NCBI GenBank assembly: GCA_021822985.1
Contig: JAKAPZ010000007.1
Coordinates: 1-40,565 of the forward strand
Origin: Thermoplasmata archaeon
Lineage (GTDB): Archaea; Thermoplasmatota; Thermoplasmata; Thermoplasmatales; Thermoplasmataceae
Direction: 5' to 3'
DNA: 40,565 nucleotides
Made by a program: the position numbers and the translations under genes. The notes beneath the pieces are model-generated. The model worked only from the letters and a program-made list of their open reading frames with translations, searched no databases and had not been told where the DNA came from. Positions 22,615 to 32,481 of this stretch are shown here, piece after piece. Numbering within the stretch: the stretch's first letter is position 1; the number at the start of each line of letters is the position of its first letter.

Positions 22615-24519
22615 ATGAAAAATATCGACATCAACATAACAGTTGGTGGCCCCCAGGGTGGAGGTATAGACACATCCTCCAATATGATTAGCAGGGCCTT
22701 TGCAGAGTCGGGATATAACGTTTTTGGAGTGAGGGAGTACCATTCAAATATAAAGGGTAGGCATAGTTATACACACGTAAGGATTAAGAAAGAAAGGCCA
22801 CGATCCCTGAAGTACCCGGTGGATTTTCTTGTTGCTCTGGATCCGGACAGTATCTTCGAGCACCTTGAAGACATTGGAAATGGAACAAAGATCATTTACG
22901 ATTCAAGCATAGAAAAAGCTGAACTTTCCCAGGCAAGGATGATAATGAGAGATACATCCAAAGCCATAAAGAATGTACTTGACGAGGGGAATTTTCCAAA
23001 TAATATCGCCGGTGCAGTTCAGTGGATGAAATCAAAAGGCGCAGTGCCACTCGCAATTCCATTCACAGCCATAGTTCAGGAAGCAATTTCAGAAGGAGTA
23101 CCATCAAGATATTTCAACACTCTCGGAGCAGCACTGACTCTTGCAATGGCCGGAGTGGATCTGCAATACATGGAAAGATCAATCAGGCTTGTATTCGCTG
23201 AAAAAGAAGCAATTGCTGAGGAAAATGTCAGGGTAGTCAAGGCAGCTTATGATTACTGCGTCAAGAATTCACTGATGGGTGAAACACTTCCGTACATTGA
23301 ACATTCAAAGAGATTCCTGCTCACAGGAAATGACGGTGCAGCCATTGGAAAGATGATGGGTGGTCTCAGGATGCAGACATACTATCCCATCACACCTGCA
23401 AGCGATGAGAGCACAATAATGGAATCACACAACTACATAAGATGGGTTGAATCCGAAGCATCCAAGATGAAAGATGCAGGCATAGTGGTTGTGCAGTGCG
23501 AGGATGAACTTTCAGCAGTCACAATGGCAACAGGTGCAGCCATAACAGGAACCAGATCATCCACTGCAACAAGTGGACCCGGGTTTTCACTGATGGCAGA
23601 GGCACTTGGATTTGCAGGCATAAGTGAAATACCCCTTGTGGTTACACTCTATCAGAGAGGGGGCCCGAGCACAGGACTCCCGACAAGAAACGGGCAGTCC
23701 GATCTTGACTTTGCAATGCATGCAGGCCATGGAGAATTTCCAAGGATAGTTATGTCTTCAGGAGATGTTGAGGAATGCATATACGACTCAATGAATGCGC
23801 TCAACTATGCCCAGAGATACCAGTTGCCCGTAATACACCTCATAGACAAGAATCTTGCAAACACCTCAGATTTTATACCATCCATAGATGAGAAAAAGGT
23901 CAGGGTCACAGCACACAAGTTCGAGAAACATGGACTCAACTTCAAGAGATACAATCTCGACACAGACAATGGAATATCAAATCTCGGTGCATTTGGCAAG
24001 GACATATTCTGGATGACAGGGGATGAGCACGATGAGCTCGGACATGTCACCGAAGACGGGCCAGTCAGGGACAGGATGATGGAGAAGAGATTCAGGAAGC
24101 TTGAAACCGCATATGCGGAAATACCTGCAGATGAAATGGCACAGCTTCATGGAGACAGCAAAGCTGACATCACGTTTATTACATGGGGAAGCCAGAAGGG
24201 CCCCATACTTGACGTCATAGACGATCTCAAGAAGGAAGGAATAAGCGCAAATCTACTATATCTCAAGATGTTCACGCCTTTCCCGAAGAAATTCGTGAAG
24301 GAAGTCCTTTCAAAATCAAGAATAATCATAGATGTGGAGAGCAACTTCCTCGGGCAGGCCGGAAAAATAGTGACAGCAAACACAGGCATAGAGATGACAA
24401 ACACCATACTGAAGTATAACGGAAGGCACATGACCGAGGATGAAATACTCAGAGCAGCAAAGGAGATTATAAAAGATAAGAATAAAAATGTACAGAAGGT
24501 GTTATCGCATGGTGCATAA
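22615..24519 (+). CDS. 2-oxoacid:ferredoxin oxidoreductase, fused gamma-alpha subunit
   Basis: The 634-residue protein fuses the gamma domain (about residues 1-195, beginning INITVGGPQGGGIDTSSNMI) with the alpha domain (from about 230). The YPITP motif at residues 257-261 is the hallmark of the two-subunit archaeal enzyme known from Sulfolobus. TSGPGFSLMAEALG and GGPSTGLPTRNGQSDL follow. It decarboxylates pyruvate or 2-oxoglutarate to acyl-CoA and reduces ferredoxin. GGTGAA 3 bases before the ATG is a possible ribosome site. The beta-subunit gene overlaps its end by 11 bases. Confidence 0.95.
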   Translation: MKNIDINITVGGPQGGGIDTSSNMISRAFAESGYNVFGVREYHSNIKGRHSYTHVRIKKERPRSLKYPVDFLVALDPDSIFEHLEDIGNGTKIIYDSSIEKAELSQARMIMRDTSKAIKNVLDEGNFPNNIAGAVQWMKSKGAVPLAIPFTAIVQEAISEGVPSRYFNTLGAALTLAMAGVDLQYMERSIRLVFAEKEAIAEENVRVVKAAYDYCVKNSLMGETLPYIEHSKRFLLTGNDGAAIGKMMGGLRMQTYYPITPASDESTIMESHNYIRWVESEASKMKDAGIVVVQCEDELSAVTMATGAAITGTRSSTATSGPGFSLMAEALGFAGISEIPLVVTLYQRGGPSTGLPTRNGQSDLDFAMHAGHGEFPRIVMSSGDVEECIYDSMNALNYAQRYQLPVIHLIDKNLANTSDFIPSIDEKKVRVTAHKFEKHGLNFKRYNLDTDNGISNLGAFGKDIFWMTGDEHDELGHVTEDGPVRDRMMEKRFRKLETAYAEIPADEMAQLHGDSKADITFITWGSQKGPILDVIDDLKKEGISANLLYLKMFTPFPKKFVKEVLSKSRIIIDVESNFLGQAGKIVTANTGIEMTNTILKYNGRHMTEDEILRAAKEIIKDKNKNVQKVLSHGA

Positions 24520-25435
24520 TTTCAAGACAGATCTCACAATAGACTGGTGCCCCGGATGTGGTGATTTTGGTATAGTTACCGCCATTACGCAGGCACTTAC
24601 AGAGTTGAACATTGAACCGACAGATGCAGTTGCAGTTTCAGGAATAGGATGCTCCGGAAAAACTCCGCATTACCTCAATCTTGCAGGAGTTCACACGCTT
24701 CATGGAAGATCAGTTCCATATGCGACAGGCATCAAGCTTTCGAATCCAAAACTGAAGGTTCTGGTCACAGGCGGAGACGGTGACATGATGGGCATTGGAG
24801 CTGGCCATCTCGTTGCAGAGGGCAGAAGGAACAGCGGAGTTGTCATAATGATGTATGATAACGAAGTTTACGGCCTTACCAAGGGACAGGCTGCACCCAC
24901 AATGCCCTACGGGGAGAAAACAAAGAGCCTTTCAAAACCTAACGTTTTCCACAGGCTGAACCCGATTGCAATTGCCCTTTCAGCAGGTTACAGCATGGTT
25001 GCAAGAGGCTTTTCATTTGACATGAAACAGCTGAAGGAAATAATAAAGACTGCACTCAACCATCCGGGATCAACATTCATTGATATACTCCAGCCATGCC
25101 CCACATACAACAATGTGAACACAATGGAATGGTACAAGGAGAGAGTCTACAAGCTTGACGCCGATTCATCATGGAACCCTGTGATCACAAAGCAGAATTC
25201 AGACAAGGCAGGAACAATATTCGCAAAAGCATTGGAGAAAGCACAGGAATGGGGAGACAAAATACCCACAGGAATATTCTACCAGAATCAGACCATTGAA
25301 CCATTCACGGAGAGAATCGCAAAGAGCGTACCAAACTACCTTGAGACGGGCCCGGCAGATCTGGTCATTTCAACCGCAGACGGATACACAGTGGTAGATC
25401 CAGAGAAAACTTTTGAAGACAAGATTATAGGTTAA
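24509..25435 (+). CDS. 2-oxoacid:ferredoxin oxidoreductase, beta subunit
   Basis: The 308-residue subunit binds thiamine diphosphate and one iron-sulfur cluster. Cluster ligands are C14 and C17 (DWCPGCGDFG), C48 (GIGCSGK) and C197 (LQPCPTYN), matching the pattern known for the two-subunit archaeal type. The ThDP motif is GGDGDMMGIGAGH with NEVYGLT about 20 residues on. I chose the ATG at 24509, with AGGTG 7 bases before it, over an upstream in-frame ATG that adds seven residues with no family match. It overlaps the alpha gene and ends convergent with the UMP kinase gene. Confidence 0.95.
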   Translation: MVHNFKTDLTIDWCPGCGDFGIVTAITQALTELNIEPTDAVAVSGIGCSGKTPHYLNLAGVHTLHGRSVPYATGIKLSNPKLKVLVTGGDGDMMGIGAGHLVAEGRRNSGVVIMMYDNEVYGLTKGQAAPTMPYGEKTKSLSKPNVFHRLNPIAIALSAGYSMVARGFSFDMKQLKEIIKTALNHPGSTFIDILQPCPTYNNVNTMEWYKERVYKLDADSSWNPVITKQNSDKAGTIFAKALEKAQEWGDKIPTGIFYQNQTIEPFTERIAKSVPNYLETGPADLVISTADGYTVVDPEKTFEDKIIG

Positions 25436-26109
25436 TCACCTATAACTGTCCCATTAAACTTTTTATTTTCAAGTGCGGATCTTATATTTTCAATATCGTT
25501 GCCTGACATTATTTTTATTTTCATTCCAGAACGCATTGCTATGAGAAGAGATACTGAATCCATGAACTGGTTGCTTGCCGCTCCTGTATAACTGGCAAGG
25601 GAGAGTTCAAAAGCCTGTTTGTATGAGAGCTTTCCTATCTTTTCTGCATCTTTGTATTTTGCAGGATCCTTTGTGTAGACACCATCCACAGATGTGATAT
25701 TTATCACTGTGTCGATTCCGGAAATTTCCGCAAGAAGCATTGAAACAGTATCAGTGGTATGGCCGGGTACCGTTCCTCCCATCACGACGCTTTTTTGTGT
25801 CCTCAACAGGTGATGGGCCTGTTCTATTGTTTCCGGAATGAGTTTCTGTTCGGATTTCAATGCGGACAGCATGAGCAGGGCATTCATCCTTGTTGCCAGG
25901 ATTCCTGCATTGTCCATGGTGAAGTTCTCAGATCCGAGTTTCCTCATGGCCTCCACATAAATCCTTGCAGGTTTTCCTCCACCAACGACAATTCCATATT
26001 CATCCGGTTTCAGTTCCAGTATCAGTCCTGAGAATGAGTTTAAAAACTGAATGTCTGGGGTGCCCGGGTTAACTATTGATCCGCCTACGGAAATTATGAA
26101 TTTCTTCAT
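25432..26109 (-). CDS. pyrH: Uridylate (UMP) kinase, archaeal type
   Basis: This amino-acid-kinase-fold protein of about 225 residues has [15 protein letters not shown] at the N-terminus, [16 protein letters not shown], and [20 protein letters not shown], with the DGVYTxDP typical of UMP kinase. It phosphorylates UMP to UDP in pyrimidine synthesis. I take the Met at 26109 (MKKFI), which matches the family; another ATG at 26118 adds three residues. It is divergent from aRF1 with fewer than 50 bases between the starts, so their promoters overlap. Its end overlaps the ferredoxin-oxidoreductase beta gene. Confidence 0.9.
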   Translation of the reverse strand: MKKFIISVGGSIVNPGTPDIQFLNSFSGLILELKPDEYGIVVGGGKPARIYVEAMRKLGSENFTMDNAGILATRMNALLMLSALKSEQKLIPETIEQAHHLLRTQKSVVMGGTVPGHTTDTVSMLLAEISGIDTVINITSVDGVYTKDPAKYKDAEKIGKLSYKQAFELSLASYTGAASNQFMDSVSLLIAMRSGMKIKIMSGNDIENIRSALENKKFNGTVIGD

Positions 26110-26154
26110 ATGGTTCATTCATCAAAGTTAAATAGTATTATAAATTTTCCAGTC

Positions 26155-27399
26155 ATGCCTTCAGATGAGAAGCAACTCAGGAGATATGAATTCAAGAAAG
26201 CTCTGGAGGGACTTTCCAATCTCAAGGGCAGAGGCACCGAACTGATATCACTCTATATACCGCCTGAAAGGCAGATATATGATGTTGTGGCATATCTCAG
26301 GGAGGAATATTCAACTTCTGCCAATATCAAATCAAAATCTACAAGAAAAAATGTTCTTTCAGCCATAGAATCCATAATGTCAAAGCTCAAGTATTATAAG
26401 CAGCCACCGGAAACCGGGCTTGTGTTTTTTGTGGGACATGTTCAGAAACGAGGGGATCAGACAGAAATGTTCAGCCAGATCATAGAACCTCCTGAACCGA
26501 TCCAGACTTTCATATACAAATGCGATTCACAGTTCTTCACGGAACCTCTCATGGCCCAGCTCAAGGCAAAGGATGTCTATGGGCTGATCGTGATTGACAG
26601 GAAGGAGGCAACCATCGGTTTCCTCAACGGCACCAATATATCTGTGGTAACCAATGAGCAGTCACTTGTTCCAAGCAAGCATCATCAGGGAGGACAATCC
26701 TCGCGAAGGTATGAAAGGCTCATTGAGATAGCCGCAAACGATTATTTCAAGAAGATCGGGGAGATAATCAACAACACCTACATGCCCATAATAAGGGATA
26801 TGAAAGGTGTATTCATTGGGGGGCCCGGGGCTACCAAGAACTTCTTTTTCGAGAATGATTACATGTTCAACGATATAAAGAGGAAGGTCGTGGATCTATA
26901 TGATGTGGGTTATACAGATGAATCCGGCTTGAGGGAACTGGTGGAGAAGGCTGCAGAATCCATGAAGGATATGGAGATTGCCAGGGAGAAGGACATCGTG
27001 AACAGGTTCATGAGGGAGGTCAGGAAGGGTGACGAGGGGCTTGCAGTTTACGGGGAAAAGGAAGTCCAGGAATCGCTCGATAGAAAATCAGTGGACATTC
27101 TCATACTTTCTGAAGGAATCAGGAAAACAAAATATTACTATATCTGTCCATCGTGCCAGAACTCTGCAGAATTCGGCGAAAGGCCGGAAGACAACACATG
27201 CCCTAAATGCGGTGCAGGGATGGAACTTGATCATGAGGATGATCTTGTGAGGAAATTATTCACAATGGCAGAGGAAAGTGGTGCAAGGGTTGAAATGATC
27301 GGTGAGGACAGCGACGAGGGAAAACTCCTGAAAAAAGCCTTTGGGGGAATAGCCGGAATACTGAGATATGTACCGCAGAAAGCGGCCAGATCATTTTGA
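26155..27399 (+). CDS. prf1: Peptide chain release factor aRF1
   Basis: The 414-residue protein has the whole eRF1/aRF1 set: NIKS (residues 57-60) for stop-codon reading, GGQ (179-181) for peptidyl-tRNA hydrolysis, and a C-terminal zinc-type region with CPSCQ and CPKCG. It releases the peptide at all three stops. I chose ATG at 26155, which gives the usual start ([18 protein letters not shown]). The in-frame upstream ATG at 26110 adds 15 residues without homology and overlaps the divergent UMP kinase start. TTAAATAGTA about 26 bases upstream suggests a leaderless mRNA. Confidence 0.97.
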   Translation: MPSDEKQLRRYEFKKALEGLSNLKGRGTELISLYIPPERQIYDVVAYLREEYSTSANIKSKSTRKNVLSAIESIMSKLKYYKQPPETGLVFFVGHVQKRGDQTEMFSQIIEPPEPIQTFIYKCDSQFFTEPLMAQLKAKDVYGLIVIDRKEATIGFLNGTNISVVTNEQSLVPSKHHQGGQSSRRYERLIEIAANDYFKKIGEIINNTYMPIIRDMKGVFIGGPGATKNFFFENDYMFNDIKRKVVDLYDVGYTDESGLRELVEKAAESMKDMEIAREKDIVNRFMREVRKGDEGLAVYGEKEVQESLDRKSVDILILSEGIRKTKYYYICPSCQNSAEFGERPEDNTCPKCGAGMELDHEDDLVRKLFTMAEESGARVEMIGEDSDEGKLLKKAFGGIAGILRYVPQKAARSF

Positions 27400-27645
27400 A
27401 TTCCTTATTCTTGACGTATCCATAACTATGTAATCCTTCCCTGCAGTGAGGTAGCTGAAAGGTATAATGTACCTTCCATTCTGATCCTTTTTAAGGGACT
27501 GGAATTTTGCATCCTTCGGAATGGTCAGAACATCAGTCATCTTGCCTGTTTCACTGTCAAAAGTAATATCGTCTATAAGCCCAATAATCGTACCATCGGA
27601 GGTTCCTATGGTTGTTCCCCTTATCTTGTTGAATCGCAATTTCAT
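27391..27645 (-). CDS. PRC-barrel domain protein
   Basis: The 84-residue protein is a single PRC-barrel: [24 protein letters not shown], then [15 protein letters not shown] and [20 protein letters not shown]. Free-standing PRC-barrels in archaea have been linked to RNA metabolism and, in euryarchaea, to cell division (CdpB-type); which applies here is not known. Its end overlaps the aRF1 gene by 9 bases (convergent). Confidence 0.88.
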   Translation of the reverse strand: MKLRFNKIRGTTIGTSDGTIIGLIDDITFDSETGKMTDVLTIPKDAKFQSLKKDQNGRYIIPFSYLTAGKDYIVMDTSRIRNSK

Positions 27646-27700
27646 ATTTATGTAATGTAATTAAGCATAAAAAATTAATCAGTAGCCACTTTTTACGTTC

Positions 27701-27802
27701 ATGGTCAATTCCTGCTTCACAGATTTCCAACATGTTGTGGGAAACCTGCGGGATACTCTCCAGGATACATTCAATGAATATTCAGGTTCCTGGGAGATCT
27801 GA
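27701..27802 (+). CDS. Possible very small protein (33 residues), uncertain
   Basis: A frame from ATG to TGA encodes a product starting MVNSCFTDFQHVVGNLRDTL and ending with a Trp- and Tyr-containing acidic stretch. AAAAAATTAATC at about 27669-27680 lies about 26 bases before the ATG, as a leaderless promoter would. There is no homologue I recognise and the length is within chance, so confidence is low. The rest of the 252-base gap holds only A/T-rich promoter-like sequence. Confidence 0.25.
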   Translation: MVNSCFTDFQHVVGNLRDTLQDTFNEYSGSWEI

Positions 27803-27897
27803 ATGCTTTTGAATGAATATGCCTCACTTTGACTGTTTAATATTTATAAAATATAATAAAATAAATAAGTTTTCTGATATGAAAAAATTGTTGAAGA

Positions 27898-30144
27898 TCA
27901 GTTGTAGAGGCCCATTTCCTCTACCTGTTTCTTCCTCTCCTTAACGCTCTTTCCCATATTCTGGGAGAGGTTCTCATAGAATTTCACCACGTCTGCGTCC
28001 ACTGATGGCTTGATGGATTTCATGGCATCCATGAAGTTTGTCTGCGACACAGTTGTTGCATCAGGATTTGCCCTGTATGCCATCATTCCTGCCTCCCTGC
28101 AGAGGTTCTCGAGATCAGCTCCAACGTATCCGTCAGTCATTTCTGAAATTTTCTCAAGATCTGTGCCTCGTTCAAGTGGCATGCTTCTTGTGTGCACTTC
28201 AAGAATCTTCAGCCTTGTCTCTTTGTCTGGCGGAGGAATGTATATCATCTTGTCAAATCTTCCTGCTCTGATCAGTGCATTGTCCAGTATGTCGGGCCTG
28301 TTCGTTGCTCCTATGACCACAACGCCCTGCAGTACTTCAACACCATCAAGGGATGTCAGAAGCTGGTTCACGATTCTTTCTGTCACGCCAGAGTCCCCAT
28401 ATCCCCCTCTCTTTGGAGCAATTGAGTCAATTTCATCAAGGAACACGATGGTCGGGGCCACCTGTTTTGCCTTTTTGAATATTTCCCTGACTGCTTTTTC
28501 GCTCTCTCCGACCCATTTGCTCAGCACCTCAGGCCCCTTCACAGAAATGAAGTTTGCATTGCTCTCGTTTGCTACAGCCTTTGCAAGGAGCGTCTTTCCT
28601 GAGCCCGGGGGGCCATAGAGCAGGAATCCTTTGGGTGATCTTATTCCAAACCTCTTGAAAACGTCAGGCTTGAGAAGTGGAAGTTCCACGCTCTCCCTGA
28701 GTTCCCTCTTCACATCGTCCATTCCGCCTATATCTGTCCAGTGAATATCAGGAATCTCTGCCATAACCTCTCTCATGGAGCTTGGTTCTATGGCCTTCAG
28801 GGCCTCCCTGAAATCCTCCTCATTCACTGCCATCTTTTCCAGTATTTCGGTAGGTATGGGCTTGTCCAGATCTATCTCCGGCAGGTATCTCCTCAAAGCA
28901 TTCATTGCAGATTCCCTTGCAAGTGCTGCAAGATCGGCACCAACAAATCCATAGGTCAGATCTGCGATTTCTTCTATGAATTTTGCTCTTTTATCCTCAT
29001 CCATGCTGAAAGGCATTGCCCTTGTATGTATGAGAAGTATCTCCCTTCTCCCTTTCTTGTCCGGAACACCTATATTGATTTCCCTGTCAAACCTGCCCGG
29101 TCTTCTAAGGGCAGGATCGACTGCATCAATCCTGTTCGTTGCACCAATGACAATCACATGGCCTCTTTCCTTCAGACCATCCATGAGTGTGAGCAGCTGG
29201 GCCACCACCCTCCTTTCAACCTCTCCCTGCACCTCTTCTCTCTTGGGTGCTATGGAGTCTATCTCATCTATGAATATGATTGAAGGCTCCTTCTCTTCTG
29301 CATTGGTGAATATTTCCCTGAGTTTCTGCTCACTCTGACCGTAATATTTGTTCATTATCTCCGGACCATTGATTGGGAAGAAATTGGCCCCTGATTCATT
29401 AGCAACAGCCCTTGCTATGAGTGTCTTTCCCGTTCCCGGGGGCCCGTAAAGGAGAACTCCCTTTGGGGGCCTGATGCCAAGCCTCTCGAAGAGTTCCGGA
29501 TGTTTCAGCGGAAGTTCTATGATCTCCCTAACCTTGCTCAACTGGTCGGTGAGGCCCCCTATGTCTTCATAACTGATCCTTGAAACATCTTCAAGCATCT
29601 CTGAAGCTGCCTCATCCTTTATCTCTATTTTTGTGATCTCTCCAATTTCAACCGGAACTTTTGGCGGTACAGTCTTTATAACTTTGAAAAGAAGCCCAGA
29701 ATGCCCCACAAGAGTGAGTCCAGGCACGCTGATGTTGTCCTGCTCTATCATGGGCCTCTTCAGGAGTGTTTTCTGCACAAAATCATCAATTCCCTCTCCG
29801 AATTTCAACTTCTGGTCTTTCCTTATGATTGGGGCAAGTATGACTTTGCTTGCAACCTCTATTGCAACCTTCTTTACCTTGACTTTGTCACCGATGGAAC
29901 ATCCGCAGTTGTTTCTCATAACACTATCAATTCTGACAATCTGCTTTCCCTCATCTTCCGGCCTTGCCCGAAACACTCTTCCGACGGTTTTCTTGGAGGA
30001 TTTTTCAATTTCCACCACGTCGCCTATCTCAACGTCAAGTGATATCCTTGATTCTTCGTCGAGCCTGACCCTCGACATACCCGGGTCAGTTGCATTCGCT
30101 TCAGCAACTCTAAGCAATACTCCATCTCCAAACGAATGTGACAT
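27898..30144 (-). CDS. vat: VAT / Cdc48-type AAA+ ATPase
   Basis: The 748-residue protein has an N-terminal double-psi barrel plus clam domain (about residues 1-185) and two AAA modules: Walker A at 234-241 (GPPGTGKT) and 511-518 (GPPGSGKT), Walker [10 protein letters not shown] and IVFLDEIDS, and arginine-finger regions RRPGRFDRE and RAGRFDKM. This hexameric unfoldase feeds proteins to the proteasome. The tail ends GLYN, with an aromatic near the C-terminus as in proteasome-activating ATPases. It is transcribed alone from a leaderless promoter. Length and motifs are complete. Confidence 0.97.
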   Translation of the reverse strand: MSHSFGDGVLLRVAEANATDPGMSRVRLDEESRISLDVEIGDVVEIEKSSKKTVGRVFRARPEDEGKQIVRIDSVMRNNCGCSIGDKVKVKKVAIEVASKVILAPIIRKDQKLKFGEGIDDFVQKTLLKRPMIEQDNISVPGLTLVGHSGLLFKVIKTVPPKVPVEIGEITKIEIKDEAASEMLEDVSRISYEDIGGLTDQLSKVREIIELPLKHPELFERLGIRPPKGVLLYGPPGTGKTLIARAVANESGANFFPINGPEIMNKYYGQSEQKLREIFTNAEEKEPSIIFIDEIDSIAPKREEVQGEVERRVVAQLLTLMDGLKERGHVIVIGATNRIDAVDPALRRPGRFDREINIGVPDKKGRREILLIHTRAMPFSMDEDKRAKFIEEIADLTYGFVGADLAALARESAMNALRRYLPEIDLDKPIPTEILEKMAVNEEDFREALKAIEPSSMREVMAEIPDIHWTDIGGMDDVKRELRESVELPLLKPDVFKRFGIRSPKGFLLYGPPGSGKTLLAKAVANESNANFISVKGPEVLSKWVGESEKAVREIFKKAKQVAPTIVFLDEIDSIAPKRGGYGDSGVTERIVNQLLTSLDGVEVLQGVVVIGATNRPDILDNALIRAGRFDKMIYIPPPDKETRLKILEVHTRSMPLERGTDLEKISEMTDGYVGADLENLCREAGMMAYRANPDATTVSQTNFMDAMKSIKPSVDADVVKFYENLSQNMGKSVKERKKQVEEMGLYN

Positions 30145-30163
30145 GATCCTTAAAACGCATTGT

Positions 30164-30174
30164 AGTATATAACC
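30164..30174 (-). promoter_or_regulatory. TATA box of the VAT gene
   Basis: Minus-strand GGTTATATACT lies about 25 bases before the ATG at 30144 with no ribosome site between, consistent with a leaderless transcript. Confidence 0.6.
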
Positions 30175-30346
30175 ATAAAGGCAAATTTAAGTCAACTTTT
30201 GTGCTACTTTCAGGGAATTTTTCTATGAAATGACGCTATAAAAAACATACATATTAAAGTTAGAATCAATTTTATTAAATTAATGCCCGTTTCGATATGC
30301 TTGTTCCAATGATTATATTATTATCCATATAGTTAATGTGGTTTTA

Positions 30347-30892
30347 ATGATCATTATAACGGGAATGCCCGGTTCCGGCAAGGATGAATTCATCAGGGTT
30401 GCAAGAGCCATGGGTTGGACAGATTATCATATGGGCGATACTGTAAGAAAATACGCCAATGAGAGCAATGTCGAAAACACGGACAGTGCAATTGGTGCCT
30501 TTGCCAATAAAGAAAGAAAGGAACATGGAATGGGCATATGGGCAAAGAGGATCATACTTGATATTAAGGATCAGAAGAAAATCATAGTTGATGGAATAAG
30601 AAATATAGAAGAATTCAATAGCTTCAAGGAATCATTTCCCGATCTCGTGATGGTAGCGGTACACACTGACAGGGAAGAAAGGCTCAAGAGAATTGTAAAG
30701 AGGCACAGGCCTGATGACATAAAGAACATGGGTGAACTTGTGGGCAGGGATGACAGGGAGCTGTCATGGGGCATAGGAAACGCCATTTCGCTGTCTGACT
30801 ATATGATTGTCAACGATTCAACACTTGAAATCTTCAAGGAAAATGTCAAACAACTTCTGATACGGATTGAGAAAGAACATTCAAGTGTCTGA
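30347..30892 (+). CDS. UPF0200 nucleotide kinase-like protein
   Basis: The protein of about 181 residues starts with a P-loop, MIIITGMPGSGKDEF, and continues with GMGIWAKRI and IIVDGIRNIEEF, the UPF0200 pattern (related to nucleoside-monophosphate and dephospho-CoA kinases; substrate not proven). I prefer ATG at 30347 over an in-frame GTG at 30338 because the P-loop strand begins there and a TATA-like ATTATATTATTA (about 30311-30322) lies at leaderless distance. It meets the convergent purQ gene end to end (30892/30893). Confidence 0.88.
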   Translation: MIIITGMPGSGKDEFIRVARAMGWTDYHMGDTVRKYANESNVENTDSAIGAFANKERKEHGMGIWAKRIILDIKDQKKIIVDGIRNIEEFNSFKESFPDLVMVAVHTDREERLKRIVKRHRPDDIKNMGELVGRDDRELSWGIGNAISLSDYMIVNDSTLEIFKENVKQLLIRIEKEHSSV

Positions 30893-31675
30893 TCAGTGAG
30901 CAGACATGTAATTTCTGACGCTGGTGAAAAAGAGCTTTCCGAATGGAACCATCCCGTTCTTCCTTCCTTCAGGCGATATCTGATAATCGTAAAATATTCT
31001 TTCGGGGTGCGGCATAAGCCCGATGACATTCATGAATTCACCCGTGATTCCCGCTATATCTCCAACGGACCCGTTCGGATTCCATGGGTATGTAACCTTT
31101 CCACCGTTTGGATTCTCATAAGTAAACACAATACGATGATTTTTTTCCAGATCTTTCAGTGATGTCTCATGAAGGAATTTCAATCTTCCTTCCTTGTGCG
31201 CAACCGGCACTTCAAAAAGTGTATTTTCCGGGATTCCTGAAAGCATTTTGTTGCCACCATGGTATCTTAAGTAAATGGTTCTGCATTCAAATCTTCCGCT
31301 TTCATTGACATCGAGAACCATGTCCTTTTTTCCATGGGCACTGCTTATGATGCCTGTTTCAGTAAGAATTTGAAATCCATTGCATGGCCCAATTATTGGA
31401 ACACCATTCTCAGCCAGTTTCTGCAATGTTTTTCCGGCTGCAGCCTTCAACCTCAGAGCGAATATGGCCCCTGCCCTTACATAATCTCCCGCAGAAAATC
31501 CTCCGGGAATAAATATTGCGTTAAAATCCTCAAGTTTTGTCTTTTTATGTTCCAATTCATAAATATGGACATAGACAGGTTCGACGCCAACTTCTTTGAA
31601 GGAACGATATGCCTCAGCCTCGTTATTTGTACCTTCCATCCTGAGTATGGCGGCTCTTAAGGTATCCCTTCCCAA
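30893..31675 (-). CDS. purQ: Phosphoribosylformylglycinamidine synthase, glutaminase subunit
   Basis: The 260-residue class I glutamine amidotransferase has IFIPGGFSAGDYVRAG, the nucleophile in GPCNGFQ (C98), and H223/E225 in MPHPER. It supplies ammonia to PurL in the fourth step of purine synthesis. Start and motifs are complete. It begins 6 bases after the L40e stop on the same strand, so ribosomal protein L40e and PurQ are probably made from one message. The PurL partner is not in this window. Confidence 0.95.
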   Translation of the reverse strand: MGRDTLRAAILRMEGTNNEAEAYRSFKEVGVEPVYVHIYELEHKKTKLEDFNAIFIPGGFSAGDYVRAGAIFALRLKAAAGKTLQKLAENGVPIIGPCNGFQILTETGIISSAHGKKDMVLDVNESGRFECRTIYLRYHGGNKMLSGIPENTLFEVPVAHKEGRLKFLHETSLKDLEKNHRIVFTYENPNGGKVTYPWNPNGSVGDIAGITGEFMNVIGLMPHPERIFYDYQISPEGRKNGMVPFGKLFFTSVRNYMSAH

Positions 31676-31681
31676 TTTGTT

Positions 31682-31831
31682 TCACTGTCCGCCGCGTCTC
31701 TCTTTTGCTTTCATTCTGAGGCCTGTATAGCCGCATTTTCTGCATCTTTCTGCTTTAAGAGAGTTTCTGGCGTCGCATCTCATGCAAATTTTCTTATTGA
31801 GTCTTCTTTCAATGGATTCTGCAAATGGCAT
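31682..31831 (-). CDS. rpl40e: 50S ribosomal protein L40e
   Basis: This 49-residue protein, too short for simple ORF cut-offs, starts [20 protein letters not shown] and ends in the basic ERRGGQ. It has a Cys4 zinc ribbon (C16, C19, C30, C33) with the L40e pattern CMRCDARN and [10 protein letters not shown]. Its length suits archaeal L40e, which lacks the eukaryotic ubiquitin fusion. The gene lies directly upstream of purQ on the minus strand. Confidence 0.95.
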   Translation of the reverse strand: MPFAESIERRLNKKICMRCDARNSLKAERCRKCGYTGLRMKAKERRGGQ

Positions 31832-31896
31832 AGCTTTAATCGTCCCTTAATATCTTGTGCCTATAAATTCTTTCTTAATGTGTGTTGAAATACCCA

Positions 31897-32403
31897 TTAA
31901 GCGTGATACTGAAATGACTTTTCCTGCAATATGGCATTTACAACCTGTTCAGGTGTCTTGAAGTCGGTATATAACAGATAACCTGTTTCAGGGTTTGAAT
32001 CCATAAATTCTCTGAGCACTACAATGCATCTGTTTCCCATTTTGTTTGATCTGTTCTCATCCCTCAACATCAGGGTTTTTTCATCTGAAAGTAGAATGAC
32101 ATACTTCAGCATGTCACACGCTATAAAGCGGTGAAGTTTTTCTATGTCTTTGGGGAAAGCAACAGCATCTATGACAACATCAAATCCAGAATGAATAAAA
32201 TTGGTTGTAAGCGATGAGACATTATCCCACAACAGGTTTAGTTGAAATTCGCTCTTCCATGGTGGCAAATGCCCTCCAACAGTCATGTGATAAATTTCAT
32301 CAGCATGGATCAGGGCCGATGAGCTTAGGGATTCAGAAAGCAACTGCGATACGGTAGATTTTCCTACTGCAGGTGGCCCTGATATGACATAAACCGTACT
32401 CAT
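31897..32403 (-). CDS. P-loop kinase-like ATP-binding protein
   Basis: The 168-residue protein has a Walker A in VYVISGPPAVGKSTVSQLL (residues 4-22) and IHADEIYHM after it, then a second region GFDVVIDAVAFPKD with the Asp expected in zeta-toxin/AAA_33-type small kinases. The basic lid-like MLRDENRSNK follows. Such proteins phosphorylate small molecules or nucleotides; the substrate is unknown. It is 65 bases upstream of L40e-purQ on the same strand. Confidence 0.75.
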   Translation of the reverse strand: MSTVYVISGPPAVGKSTVSQLLSESLSSSALIHADEIYHMTVGGHLPPWKSEFQLNLLWDNVSSLTTNFIHSGFDVVIDAVAFPKDIEKLHRFIACDMLKYVILLSDEKTLMLRDENRSNKMGNRCIVVLREFMDSNPETGYLLYTDFKTPEQVVNAILQEKSFQYHA

Positions 32404-32481
32404 TTCTGAAGGAGCAGTATAATCTTAATAAAATTTTCCTGAAGTATTCATTCAGGAATATCCTGCCTTATGTAATGAAAA

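Noticed and set aside
28010-28618. 202-codon plus-strand frame inside the VAT gene
   Set aside because: Antisense to the second AAA module; Ser/Pro-rich product expected from the complement of conserved Lys/Glu/Gly codons.
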